This document shows positions 6,859 through 14,311 of a stretch of 14,311 nucleotides of DNA, piece by piece. Within the stretch, counting starts at the first letter, position 1, and the number at the start of each line of letters is the position of its first letter. Position numbers and translations under genes: made by a program. This DNA is from Thiotrichaceae bacterium (lineage in GTDB: Bacteria > Pseudomonadota > Gammaproteobacteria > Thiotrichales > Thiotrichaceae), in assembly GCA_027024625.1 (NCBI GenBank), contig JALVRY010000256.1, positions 1 through 14,311 on the forward strand, read 5' to 3'. The notes beneath the pieces were generated by a model. That model saw only the letters and a list, made by a program, of their open reading frames with translations, was not told the origin of the DNA and searched no databases.

Positions 6859-6895
6859 AAATATCTTATCAATTAAGATTATAAAAATATCTTAT
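6859..6895 (+). repeat. Repeated ATCTTA half-sites upstream of the chemosensory operon
   Basis: AAATATCTTAT occurs twice (6859–6869 and 6885–6895), 26 bases apart. The first copy also forms the inverted repeat ATCTTA–TCAAT–TAAGAT (6863–6879). The cluster ends 37 bases before the first gene. It could be an operator or an RNA element in the leader. Confidence 0.35.
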
Positions 6896-6917
6896 ATTAG
6901 AATGCTAAAAATAAATA

Positions 6918-6924
6918 AAGAGGA
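6918..6924 (+). promoter_or_regulatory. Ribosome-binding site supporting a TTG start
   Basis: AAGAGGA ends 7 bases before TTG at 6932. No ATG in this frame lies close by, so TTG is the credible start of the response-regulator gene. Confidence 0.7.
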
Positions 6925-6931
6925 ATTATAA

Positions 6932-7303
6932 TTGTTACCTTCATCATTAAAAAACATATTAATTGCAGATGATTCCGCAACTGATCGGAAAAACTTATCG
7001 CTTACCTTGCAGAAATTTGGTTTAAATGTGACTGCTGTAAATTCTGGCAATGAAGTAACAATTAAGGCGGAAGAAATAAAACCTGATGCCATATTTTTGG
7101 ATGTCATTATGGAAGATGGCGATGGCTATCATGCTTGCCGAACGCTTAAAAGAAATGATGTTACCAGTGACATCCCAATTATCATTGTTTCAAGTAAATC
7201 TAATCGTGTTGATAAAATGTGGGCAAAAAAGTTAGGAGCAGATGCTTATGTAACTAAACCATTTACGGATGATGATTTACGAAAAGCGTTAGAGGATATT
7301 TAA
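6932..7303 (+). CDS. pilH: PilH-type single-domain response regulator (CheY-like)
   Basis: 123 residues, one receiver domain and no output domain. The acidic pocket is D13/D14 (IADDS), the phosphorylation site is D57 (IFLDVIM), the switch residue is S87 (IIIVSSK), and the conserved lysine is K109 (TKPF). The stretch NRVDKMWAKKLGADAY is typical of PilH/PilG proteins of the Pil-Chp system, which tune type IV pilus extension or retraction after phosphorylation by ChpA. It starts with TTG behind a good ribosome-binding site. It is the first gene of the operon, with 2 bases between its stop and the next ATG. Whether it corresponds to PilG or PilH is not certain; the VDKMW segment favours PilH. Confidence 0.85.
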   Translation: MLPSSLKNILIADDSATDRKNLSLTLQKFGLNVTAVNSGNEVTIKAEEIKPDAIFLDVIMEDGDGYHACRTLKRNDVTSDIPIIIVSSKSNRVDKMWAKKLGADAYVTKPFTDDDLRKALEDI

Positions 7304-7305
7304 TC

Positions 7306-7794
7306 ATGGGAAAAAGCATGGAAGCCCTAAAAAATAATCCAGATAATAGACAAGAAAAATCTAATAACATTAGTCATAGTTTATTTTGTTATGAGATTGA
7401 TAATAAACGGGTTTTAATAGAACCAGAAATACAAATGGAAGTTTTAGAGGAAACAAATGTTTACCCTGTGCCTAATGCTCCTAAATGGTACTCTGGGGTA
7501 ACAAGTTTGCGGGGTGATATTTTAGTAGTTGCCAATATGCACTTTCTTCTTAATGCTGTTAATAAACAAGAAAATAATCGCTTACTTAGGCTTAAACATC
7601 CAAGCTTTCCCCCTATTGTCCTAGTAATAGATACGTTGCCCTATCAAATAGATATAGCTGGTTCTGAAGAAAGTAACAAAAAAAATGAAGGTGAATTTCC
7701 TCGGTGGATTAAATACTCAATTACAAAAGGTAAAAATACTTTTCTATATTCAGATCATTCTATTCTATTTAAATCGATACAAAATAAAATGTGA
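7306..7794 (+). CDS. pilI: CheW-like adaptor, PilI type
   Basis: 162 residues with a CheW fold from about residue 25. The stretch VYPVPNAPKWYSGVTSLRG (52–70) is the diagnostic segment of CheW/PilI proteins, ending in the LRG motif, followed by GDILVVANMHFLL. CheW-type adaptors couple transducers to the kinase in the cytoplasm. The first 20 or so residues are polar and look unstructured. ATG at 7306 follows the upstream stop by 2 bases and uses GAGGAT at the end of that gene as ribosome-binding site; a second ATG at 7318 is possible. The position between the PilH-like and PilJ-like genes matches Pil-Chp clusters apart from the binding-protein gene that follows. Confidence 0.8.
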   Translation: MGKSMEALKNNPDNRQEKSNNISHSLFCYEIDNKRVLIEPEIQMEVLEETNVYPVPNAPKWYSGVTSLRGDILVVANMHFLLNAVNKQENNRLLRLKHPSFPPIVLVIDTLPYQIDIAGSEESNKKNEGEFPRWIKYSITKGKNTFLYSDHSILFKSIQNKM

Positions 7795-7854
7795 TGTTTT
7801 ACATCTGAATAAGCCAATATCAAATAATACATTCATCTAATACGGAGAGAGTTA

Positions 7855-9102
7855 ATGTATTCTCAACCTATAAAAAAAATATTCAGTTTAAGTTTGCCCA
7901 TATTCATTGTCCTTAATCTAAGTTTGTATTCAATAACTGCCTCCGCTGAAGAGGGTATTTCAGATGGAACGATACGCATAGGCGGTGTTCTTGATCTTGA
8001 AGGGCGTTCTAAAGGTTTAGGGCAAAATATGAAAGCTGGTATTGATGCAGCATTCAAAGGGGCTGTGGTAAAAAATAATAAAGTAAAATACCTAGCACTC
8101 AATGACTCTTACAATCCCCAAAAAACCGTCAAAAGCACAAATGAGCTAATCAATAATAAAGTCTTTATCTTTGCAGGAAATGTGGGTACGCCTACTGCCA
8201 AAGTCTCATTACCTATTCTTGCTGAACACCATATTCCTGCTGTTGGATTTTTTACAGGAGCCGGTTTATTACGCCCTGGCAAAGGAGACATAATTAACTA
8301 CCGTGCAAGTTATATCCAAGAAACAGCTGCCGTTATAAAAACAGCACTCAGTAATGGTGTTAATGCCAATAATGTTTGTGCCTATGTGCAAAATGATGCT
8401 TATGGCATGGCTGGTATTGCAGGAATTCTCAATGCTCTAAAAGGCAAAAAAAATAGCGAGAAAGCAATAGCCGCTCTTGAAAAAGTAAAGGCTCTTACGG
8501 GAGATAATCCTCAACGTAATGGTGTGGGGCCTGTTGGTGTTTATAAACGTAATAGTTATTCAGCTCGACAAGGCTACCTCTCACTTAAGGCATGGGAAAA
8601 GTCACAGCAAACACAGTGCAAATTAGTCATTACTGTTGGCTCTTATCAGTCAATTACTGAGTTTATTGCTTACAGTCGATATAAAAAAGAATCTTGGATC
8701 TATAGTGCTGTTTCTTTCACTGGTGCAGATAATTTTAAAGCTGCACTAAAAGAATTTAATATTGAGGATGGCGTAATCATGACGCAAGTTGTTCCTCCTG
8801 CTAACAGTACTATCCCAGTAGTTTTAGAAGCAAAACAAAAACTAGGCGAGGATTTTAATGCCGTTTCTCTAGAGGGCTTTATTGTTGGAAAACTCGTCCT
8901 GCATGGCTTAGAAAAAGTAGATGGCGATATAACACGTAATAAATTTACTCAAGCAATACTTAAAACACGTTTTGATTTAGGGGGGCTTACCTTAGATTTT
9001 ACTACGGATAACCAAGGTTCCGATCTCGTTGAATTCACTACATTTAAGTCTGGTGAATGGATTGATGGAAATGATACAAGCATCTGGAAAATAAAAGGTT
9101 AA
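7855..9102 (+). CDS. Periplasmic type I substrate-binding protein (LivJ/Peripla_BP_6-like) within the chemosensory operon
   Basis: 415 residues. A signal peptide is clear: basic KK at 7–8, a hydrophobic core, and TASA before a predicted cut after A31. The mature protein begins EEGISDGTIRIGGVLDLEG, the standard start of branched-chain amino-acid/amide binding proteins. NVGTPTAKVSLPILAEHHIPAV (109–130) is the usual first-lobe ligand motif; VCAYVQNDAYGM marks the second lobe. No ABC permease or ATPase genes are adjacent. Instead it lies 60 bases after the CheW-like gene and 6 bases before the transducer, with its own GGAGAG ribosome-binding site (7844–7849). The inferred role is ligand capture for the transducer rather than uptake. 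Precedent is BasB–BasT of Halobacterium, a binding protein paired with a transducer for branched-chain amino acids. The ligand here is unknown. Confidence 0.88.
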   Translation: MYSQPIKKIFSLSLPIFIVLNLSLYSITASAEEGISDGTIRIGGVLDLEGRSKGLGQNMKAGIDAAFKGAVVKNNKVKYLALNDSYNPQKTVKSTNELINNKVFIFAGNVGTPTAKVSLPILAEHHIPAVGFFTGAGLLRPGKGDIINYRASYIQETAAVIKTALSNGVNANNVCAYVQNDAYGMAGIAGILNALKGKKNSEKAIAALEKVKALTGDNPQRNGVGPVGVYKRNSYSARQGYLSLKAWEKSQQTQCKLVITVGSYQSITEFIAYSRYKKESWIYSAVSFTGADNFKAALKEFNIEDGVIMTQVVPPANSTIPVVLEAKQKLGEDFNAVSLEGFIVGKLVLHGLEKVDGDITRNKFTQAILKTRFDLGGLTLDFTTDNQGSDLVEFTTFKSGEWIDGNDTSIWKIKG

Positions 9103-9108
9103 ATAACT

Positions 9109-10962
9109 ATGATAAATATTAAAGATATTATAAGTTTTGAGAAACTAAGTTTAGTAAAACGCTTAACTATTCTTGTGGTTTTTCCAATTGTATTAACCCT
9201 TATTTTTGGACTTTTTACACTTCAATCATTCAATAATAATAGAAATACACTTCACGATATATCTGGCCGATCAGATATTCTATTATTAGCACACAACCTC
9301 TTAGCAAATGTGCATGGGCCGATACAGAATACAATCCTTAATGTTAATAGTGGTAAGCTAACATGGGGGGATGGACTTAAAATACTGTTGGAACATCAGA
9401 AAACGGTAAAAGCACAACTTAAACAATTTAATGCTTTTAATGCAGCAAATGCTATTAAAGAAAATGTTAGTGCAGAAGAAGCTAAGCTGGCAATGCCAGA
9501 ATTTTTATCTGCACTTGATGATGTTATTAAAATAGTCAGAAGTGAGAATAAAACACATCTAAAGTTATTTGTACTAGAAGAAATGCACGATCGAATGAAT
9601 CCGCTAGTAACCGCGGTAACGAATTATCAAAGGGAAGATGTAGAATTAACAAACCAAGAAATTTTTAATACATTAGAAAAAATAAGTACAGATGAAAATA
9701 TTATCTTCATACTACTTATCGCAAATTTATTTTTCTTACTTGCACTTGGTTACCTTGTATTTAGATCCATATCAAAACAAACAAATTCACTTACATCAAC
9801 TATTGAGGCTCTAAACGAAGGAAATAGAAAAGCAAGAACCTCAATTACAGGCAAACATGAGTTAGCACAACTTGGAACTGCACTCAATCGTTTATTAGAT
9901 GAAAAAGACCAAACAGAAAGATTTATTCAACAAGAAAATGAAACATTAAATGATTCTGTCTTTTCACTACTTGAATCAGTAGCTGACCTTAGTGAAAGAA
10001 ATTTAACAGTACGAGCAGTAGTAACGGAAGACGTTACTGGTCCCCTCGCCGATGCAATCAATCAACTTGCAATTGATACCAGTAGCGTATTGAAGAAAGT
10101 TCAAAATATTGCAGTATCTGTAGAATCAACCTCTAAGACTGTTGACCAACATACGCTTACCGTAAAAGAGCTGGCGGAATCTGAGTATTCTGAAGCCAAA
10201 CAAACATCGGAAGCGGTTGATAACTTAATAAAACGCTTAAACCAAATTGCAGACTCATCTTCATCCGCAAATGATATTGCAAACGAAACAACACAAGCCA
10301 CGGAAAAAGCCTACCAATCTGTGGGGAAAACACTAGACAGCATGACGGAGATACGAGAAACCGTTCAAGAAACAGGTAGACGTATTAAACGTCTAGGAGA
10401 ACGCTCTCAAGAAATCACGCACATTATCGACTTGATCAACACCATCACAGAAAGAACAACAGTGCTTGCTTTAAACGCGAGTATGCAAGCACTCTCCGCA
10501 GGTGAGGCAGGAAAAGGATTCTCTGTTATCGCGGAAGAAATTCAACGCTTAGCAGAAGGTTCGCGTGAATCAACAGACCAAATCGCTAACTTGATCAAAA
10601 ATATCCAGCAAGAAACGCGTACAACAATGACAACAATGGATAATACGATTGAACAGGTGATTAGTGGTTCTTCTCTAGCAGAAGAGGCTTCTGAGCAAAT
10701 GCAATTAACATTGGATGCGACAAATAAACTAACGCAATCTGTTGAGTCTATTGCACAGGCATCTAAAGAACAGGTGGAAATCAGTAAGAACCTCCATATT
10801 CGTTCAGCAGAAATTCTGAAAGCCACCCAATCAACGGGTCAAGAGATGGAGTCATTAAGCGGCCTAACAAAAGACATGGTAAGAGATGCTCAAGACCTCG
10901 TACATTCGGTCAATGTATTTAAGTTAGAAGACACAAAGTTTTCCAAAGCAAAAGCTGCGTAA
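9109..10962 (+). CDS. pilJ: PilJ-like methyl-accepting chemotaxis transducer
   Basis: 617 residues. Membrane segment 1 is about 19–39 and segment 2 about 198–218, enclosing a roughly 160-residue, mostly helical periplasmic domain. A HAMP domain follows (about 219–272), then a second HAMP-like segment (about 283–336, [17 protein letters not shown]), a tandem arrangement also seen in PilJ. The signalling domain spans about 350–600, with the hairpin tip [24 protein letters not shown] and [27 protein letters not shown] instead of LNAAIEA is the PilJ-type variant. There is no C-terminal CheR/CheB docking pentapeptide; the protein ends KFSKAKAA. Its start is 6 bases after the binding-protein stop, with AAGG 10 bases upstream, arguing strongly for coordinated expression. 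Confidence 0.88.
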   Translation: MINIKDIISFEKLSLVKRLTILVVFPIVLTLIFGLFTLQSFNNNRNTLHDISGRSDILLLAHNLLANVHGPIQNTILNVNSGKLTWGDGLKILLEHQKTVKAQLKQFNAFNAANAIKENVSAEEAKLAMPEFLSALDDVIKIVRSENKTHLKLFVLEEMHDRMNPLVTAVTNYQREDVELTNQEIFNTLEKISTDENIIFILLIANLFFLLALGYLVFRSISKQTNSLTSTIEALNEGNRKARTSITGKHELAQLGTALNRLLDEKDQTERFIQQENETLNDSVFSLLESVADLSERNLTVRAVVTEDVTGPLADAINQLAIDTSSVLKKVQNIAVSVESTSKTVDQHTLTVKELAESEYSEAKQTSEAVDNLIKRLNQIADSSSSANDIANETTQATEKAYQSVGKTLDSMTEIRETVQETGRRIKRLGERSQEITHIIDLINTITERTTVLALNASMQALSAGEAGKGFSVIAEEIQRLAEGSRESTDQIANLIKNIQQETRTTMTTMDNTIEQVISGSSLAEEASEQMQLTLDATNKLTQSVESIAQASKEQVEISKNLHIRSAEILKATQSTGQEMESLSGLTKDMVRDAQDLVHSVNVFKLEDTKFSKAKAA

Positions 10963-11062
10963 ATAACCCTAGCCACCCTGAATTAAGCGCTCAATAAATG
11001 CCTATTCTCTCCATTTATAGAGTTAACTTAATCGTGAGCTATTTAGTTAGAGGATCATTAGA

Positions 11063-14000
11063 ATGAGTTTGGACTCTGAAACACAAATCGCCTTAGCAGA
11101 AGAGTTAGAAGACATAGCAATGGAGCTGGCGAATATTTCTTTATTGTCTCCTCCCCAAAATGATGTAACTAACGATCAAATCTATCAAAAAACTCACTCA
11201 GAAACAGAGCGTCTTAACGATATTTGTGAGCTATACGGTTATAACGAACTAAATATTATTACAACATGGGCTGATAAGAATGTAGTTTCATTAGAAACAG
11301 ATTTAGACGGCTTGATAGAAAGAAATAAAGCAGGATTATTTTATACTTGGCTTGAGTTACTTACTGCCTTACTGCGTAATTATGATGAAGAATTACTGAC
11401 AGAGTTAGAAACTAGCTTACTTGATCCTTCATGGGTGCTCCCTATTGCAAAACAAGATTTACAATCACTATTACAGTCCTTAGCTGATGCCCCAATAGAA
11501 GTTGACCATAATTCACAAAATGCGACCGAAGAATTATCAGAAGATGAGAAAAAATCATCTACTCAAGAATCAAGTTACCTACTCGCTTGGGATGATGATA
11601 TTCACCCTGAATTACTAGAATCTTTTTTTATTGAGACACCCGATCAGGTAACTCAAGTAGCAGAACTAATCAGAAATATAAGTAAAGGTAAGATTGAGGG
11701 TGACACACATAAATCCGCTGCCCGTATTGCCCACACAATAAAGGGAGCAAGTGCAGTTGTTGGTATAGATGCCGTTGCAAGCTTTGCTCATAAATTAGAA
11801 GATATATTAGAGTATTCTGTTGAAAATAAGCTTCCTGAAGAAGTAACTACACTACTAATCGAATCAGCAGATTGCCTAGAATCTATGTTTGATAGCTTAG
11901 TAACACAAAGCTTACCGCCTCAACAATACCCTAAACTACTAGAAAAATTGTCTTATTGGAGTGATAACTTTACTTCGACTCATGCCCATGAAGGTACTCC
12001 CACACATGCAGATGAGATAAGCACCATAGAGCCAGAGAAAGAGCATGACAAAGGGATCGATTTATCTTGGGATGATGATGTTCACCCTGAACTTTTGGAA
12101 GCTTTCTTCATTGAAACACCTGATCAAGTTACTCAAGTTGCACAATTAATTAGAAATATTAGTACAGGAAATGTGGATATAGAAACACATCAATCTGCAG
12201 CTCGAATTGCTCATACAATAAAAGGATCAAGTGCGGTTGTTGGTCTTGAGCCTGTTGCAACATTTTCCCATAAATTAGAAGGTATTTTAGAGTATTCCGT
12301 TGAAAACCAGCTCCCTAAAGAAGTCTCTGAATTATTGATTGAATCAGCAGACTGCTTAGAATCAATATTTGATAGTTTAGCGACACAAAGCACAGCTCCA
12401 CCACAATATTCTCAGTTATTAGAAAAATTATCCTACTGGGAAGAAACCTTTGCCTCAGATCAAGTCTGTGAAGAAGATGCTGAGCAAGATCAAATAGAAG
12501 AAACAGACTCAACAACTGAAAAAAATACCGAAAGCTATAAATTAGCATGGAACAAAGATGTCCATCCAGAACTGCTAGATGCTTATATGGGAGAAACACC
12601 AGAGCATGTTATTGAGCTTACAGAATTGTTACGACGGATTAGCAAAGGTGAAACAAAAAAGGAAATATATAAAAAAGCATCACGTCTCTCTCATACAATA
12701 AAGGGTACAAGCTTTGTTGTTGGCATCACACCCGTTGCCGACTTGTCTAATAAATTAGAAGAAATTCTGGAATATGCAACGGAGCATTCACTGCCTCCTG
12801 CCTTACCCTCTTTACTAGAAGAATCTGCTGATTTACTAGAAAGTCTCTATGACTCTTTATTATCTGAAGGTACACCGCCTAAAGAGTATCCTGACCTCTA
12901 TGCAAAACTATGTGATTGGGATAAAAACTTACCGAAGCAAGCTACAACGCAGGAAGAATTACAGAAAAAACTTAAAATAGAAAAGGCTACTCCCGACTTA
13001 TCGAGCATGGCAGGAGGATCTCCTCATGCCGCTGAAGATAAAGTAAGAAAAGCGACTAAATTTAGTATTGACCTTCCTCCGCTACAGGAAATATTGCCAA
13101 CACCTACAACGCCGATGCAGCAGCCTCCTCCTGCCACACATCGTGCTAATTTAAATGAAGCATCATTGCGTATACCTATTTCTGTTATTGAAAAGTTACT
13201 CAGCCATTCCACCGAGCTGATTACCATCAATACACAAATGTCTGATCAAATACAGGCACTTCTTGCGGAAAGAAACACAATCAATAACCGTAATGAGCAA
13301 ATTCGGAATATGCTGAATGAGTTAGAGTGGGCAGTAAATAAACAAACGGCAATAAGCTCTAAACAACTAAGCAAACATAAAAAACATAGCCACCTAGACA
13401 GTTTAGAAATGGATAGCTATAACGAATTACACAGTATTGTTGGACTCCTTTCAGAGGCTATTGATGATGATCGTGAAACATCACTCTCATTAATGCAGCA
13501 ATTAGGTGATTTAAAAGGAGAAACCTATAAACAAAAGCGTTTAAATAAGGAGGTTAACAATACTATTCTCAATATGCGTATGGAACCGGTGAAAATTCTA
13601 GTTCCTCGCCTTGAACGCATTATTCGTGAAACATGTCGCCAAACAGGCAAACAGGCTGATTTTAAAGTCATCGGCGAAAATATCACAATTGACACAGATA
13701 TTCTTAAAGGCTTAGTTGACCCATTACTCCACTTACTTAGAAATTCTGTTGACCACGGCATAGAATCACAAGAACAGAGGAAGAAGAAATCTAAAAGTAG
13801 TACTGGAAATATAGAATTATCTTTTGTCCAGCAGGGCGATCAGGTGGTGCTAACTCTCAAGGATGATGGGGCAGGTATTGATGCTGATAAAGTCTACAAA
13901 ACCGCAGTCAAAAAAGGTCTGGTCAAAGCAAAAAGTAAATTATCTAACAATGAAAAACTCCGCTTAATACTATTATCAGGCTTCTCTACCCGTGACAAAG

Positions 14001-14311
14001 TAACAGAAATATCAGGGCGAGGTGTTGGCATGGATGTCGTTAATACTGCTATCAAAAATATGTCTGGTAGTATTACTATCGAAAGTAAAAAAGACCAAGG
14101 TACTGAAATTCGCATACAAGTTCCGTTGACCTTATCTGCTGCCAATATATTACTTGTTAAAGTATTAGGTCATACCGTTGCTCTTCCCAACTCGACAATT
14201 CAACAAGTACATTATCTTACTCAAGACAGCATTATTTTTGATGATGAAAAACTCTTTATTGATTACAACGGTCAAGCAATCCCATTATTAGCTTTATCTA
14301 CGTTGCTTAAC
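11063..14311 (+). CDS. chpA: ChpA/PilL-type CheA histidine kinase with three tandem HPt modules (3' truncated by window edge)
   Basis: The frame is open from ATG 11063 to the window end (1083 residues, no stop), so the gene continues. AGAGGA (11049–11054) is 8 bases upstream. Residues 1–173 are acidic and helical, without an obvious HPt. Three HPt modules follow, with phospho-accepting histidines H224, H384 and H544, each in a HTIKG motif. A proline-rich linker comes next (about 670–700), then a long helical dimerisation region (about 705–835). The kinase core shows the N box HLLRNSVDHGI (890–900), G1 DDGAG (934–938), F box GFSTR (973–977) and G2 GRGVGM (985–990). A CheW-like regulatory domain begins at about 1022 and is cut off. 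ChpA kinases of the Pil-Chp system phosphorylate PilG/PilH; a C-terminal receiver domain is likely beyond the edge but not seen. It is the last visible gene of the operon. Confidence 0.92.
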   Translation, partial: MSLDSETQIALAEELEDIAMELANISLLSPPQNDVTNDQIYQKTHSETERLNDICELYGYNELNIITTWADKNVVSLETDLDGLIERNKAGLFYTWLELLTALLRNYDEELLTELETSLLDPSWVLPIAKQDLQSLLQSLADAPIEVDHNSQNATEELSEDEKKSSTQESSYLLAWDDDIHPELLESFFIETPDQVTQVAELIRNISKGKIEGDTHKSAARIAHTIKGASAVVGIDAVASFAHKLEDILEYSVENKLPEEVTTLLIESADCLESMFDSLVTQSLPPQQYPKLLEKLSYWSDNFTSTHAHEGTPTHADEISTIEPEKEHDKGIDLSWDDDVHPELLEAFFIETPDQVTQVAQLIRNISTGNVDIETHQSAARIAHTIKGSSAVVGLEPVATFSHKLEGILEYSVENQLPKEVSELLIESADCLESIFDSLATQSTAPPQYSQLLEKLSYWEETFASDQVCEEDAEQDQIEETDSTTEKNTESYKLAWNKDVHPELLDAYMGETPEHVIELTELLRRISKGETKKEIYKKASRLSHTIKGTSFVVGITPVADLSNKLEEILEYATEHSLPPALPSLLEESADLLESLYDSLLSEGTPPKEYPDLYAKLCDWDKNLPKQATTQEELQKKLKIEKATPDLSSMAGGSPHAAEDKVRKATKFSIDLPPLQEILPTPTTPMQQPPPATHRANLNEASLRIPISVIEKLLSHSTELITINTQMSDQIQALLAERNTINNRNEQIRNMLNELEWAVNKQTAISSKQLSKHKKHSHLDSLEMDSYNELHSIVGLLSEAIDDDRETSLSLMQQLGDLKGETYKQKRLNKEVNNTILNMRMEPVKILVPRLERIIRETCRQTGKQADFKVIGENITIDTDILKGLVDPLLHLLRNSVDHGIESQEQRKKKSKSSTGNIELSFVQQGDQVVLTLKDDGAGIDADKVYKTAVKKGLVKAKSKLSNNEKLRLILLSGFSTRDKVTEISGRGVGMDVVNTAIKNMSGSITIESKKDQGTEIRIQVPLTLSAANILLVKVLGHTVALPNSTIQQVHYLTQDSIIFDDEKLFIDYNGQAIPLLALSTLLN
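11585..12064 (+). repeat. HPt tandem repeat unit 1 (480 bp)
   Basis: Encodes residues 175–334, from AWDDDIHPELLESFF through H224 (AHTIKG) and KLEDILEYS to KLSYW (W299), plus a linker. Unit 2 lies exactly 480 bases downstream and is very similar in the folded part. Confidence 0.85.
12065..12544 (+). repeat. HPt tandem repeat unit 2 (480 bp)
   Basis: Encodes residues 335–494: SWDDDVHPELLEAFF, H384 in AHTIKG, KLEGILEYS, KLSYW (W459), plus a linker. It is closest to unit 1; the linker is unrelated in sequence but of the same length (37 residues between flanking tryptophans). Confidence 0.85.
12545..12931 (+). repeat. HPt tandem repeat unit 3 (diverged)
   Basis: Encodes from AWNKDVHPELLDAYM through H544 (SHTIKG) and KLEEILEYA to CDW (W619). 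Landmarks stay in exact 480-base register with units 1 and 2, but the sequence is clearly more diverged. Confidence 0.8.

Larger units (their letters stand above)
6578..6931. other. Divergent intergenic region, methyltransferase / chemosensory operon
   Basis: 354 very AT-rich bases between divergent genes. The only open frames are very short (16 and 27 codons) without ribosome-binding sites. It holds a promoter candidate at 6705–6733, an ATCTTA-type repeat cluster at 6859–6895, and the operon's ribosome-binding site. Confidence 0.6.

Noticed and set aside
10963-11062. Possible hairpin or terminator between the transducer and the kinase
   Set aside because: Only short broken stems (ATTAAG/CTTAAT, CTCT/AGAG) and no T-run; the operon probably reads through.
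11585-12931. 480-base repeats as a CRISPR or mobile repeat
   Set aside because: They are in-frame coding duplications of HPt modules, far too long and diverged for CRISPR, with no spacers.

Overview
The window looks like chromosomal DNA of an AT-rich gammaproteobacterium. The evidence is the overlapping dapF–DUF484 pair, a glutathione reductase, and a Pil-Chp type (twitching-motility) chemosensory operon, all with matching A/T-rich codon use. I do not assign a genus. The first 242 bases are different: a GC-rich coding tail (67 of 79 codons end in G or C) that stops abruptly where AT-rich DNA begins. This is either horizontally acquired DNA or an assembly join.

Layout. Bases 3–242 hold the 3' end of an unrecognised GC-rich gene. 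Bases 243–877 are mostly non-coding but contain a 54-residue candidate lipoprotein gene (645–809). Next is gor (glutathione reductase, +), which converges through a long hairpin on dapF and a DUF484 gene (both −, overlapping by 4 bases). Divergent from dapF is a 423-residue membrane protein (+) that joins a TIR domain, a hydrophobic hairpin, an LprI/DUF1311-like domain and an SH3-like tail. After two strong inverted repeats come a small RMF-like gene (−, best start at 5721) and a class I methyltransferase with an N-terminal zinc ribbon (−).

From 6932 to the right edge runs one five-gene operon on the + strand: a PilH-type response regulator (TTG start), a PilI/CheW-like adaptor, a periplasmic type I substrate-binding protein with signal peptide, a PilJ-like transducer, and a ChpA/PilL-type CheA kinase that runs off the window. 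Gaps are 2, 60, 6 and 100 bases. The likely logic is that the secreted binding protein captures a small ligand and docks on the transducer. The transducer and adaptor then control the kinase, which phosphorylates the response regulator and so type IV pilus activity.

The two most unusual items are the TIR–LprI–SH3 fusion, a candidate envelope-sensing TIR effector, and the chemosensory operon with a built-in binding protein and a kinase carrying three phosphotransfer modules in an exact 480-base tandem repeat.
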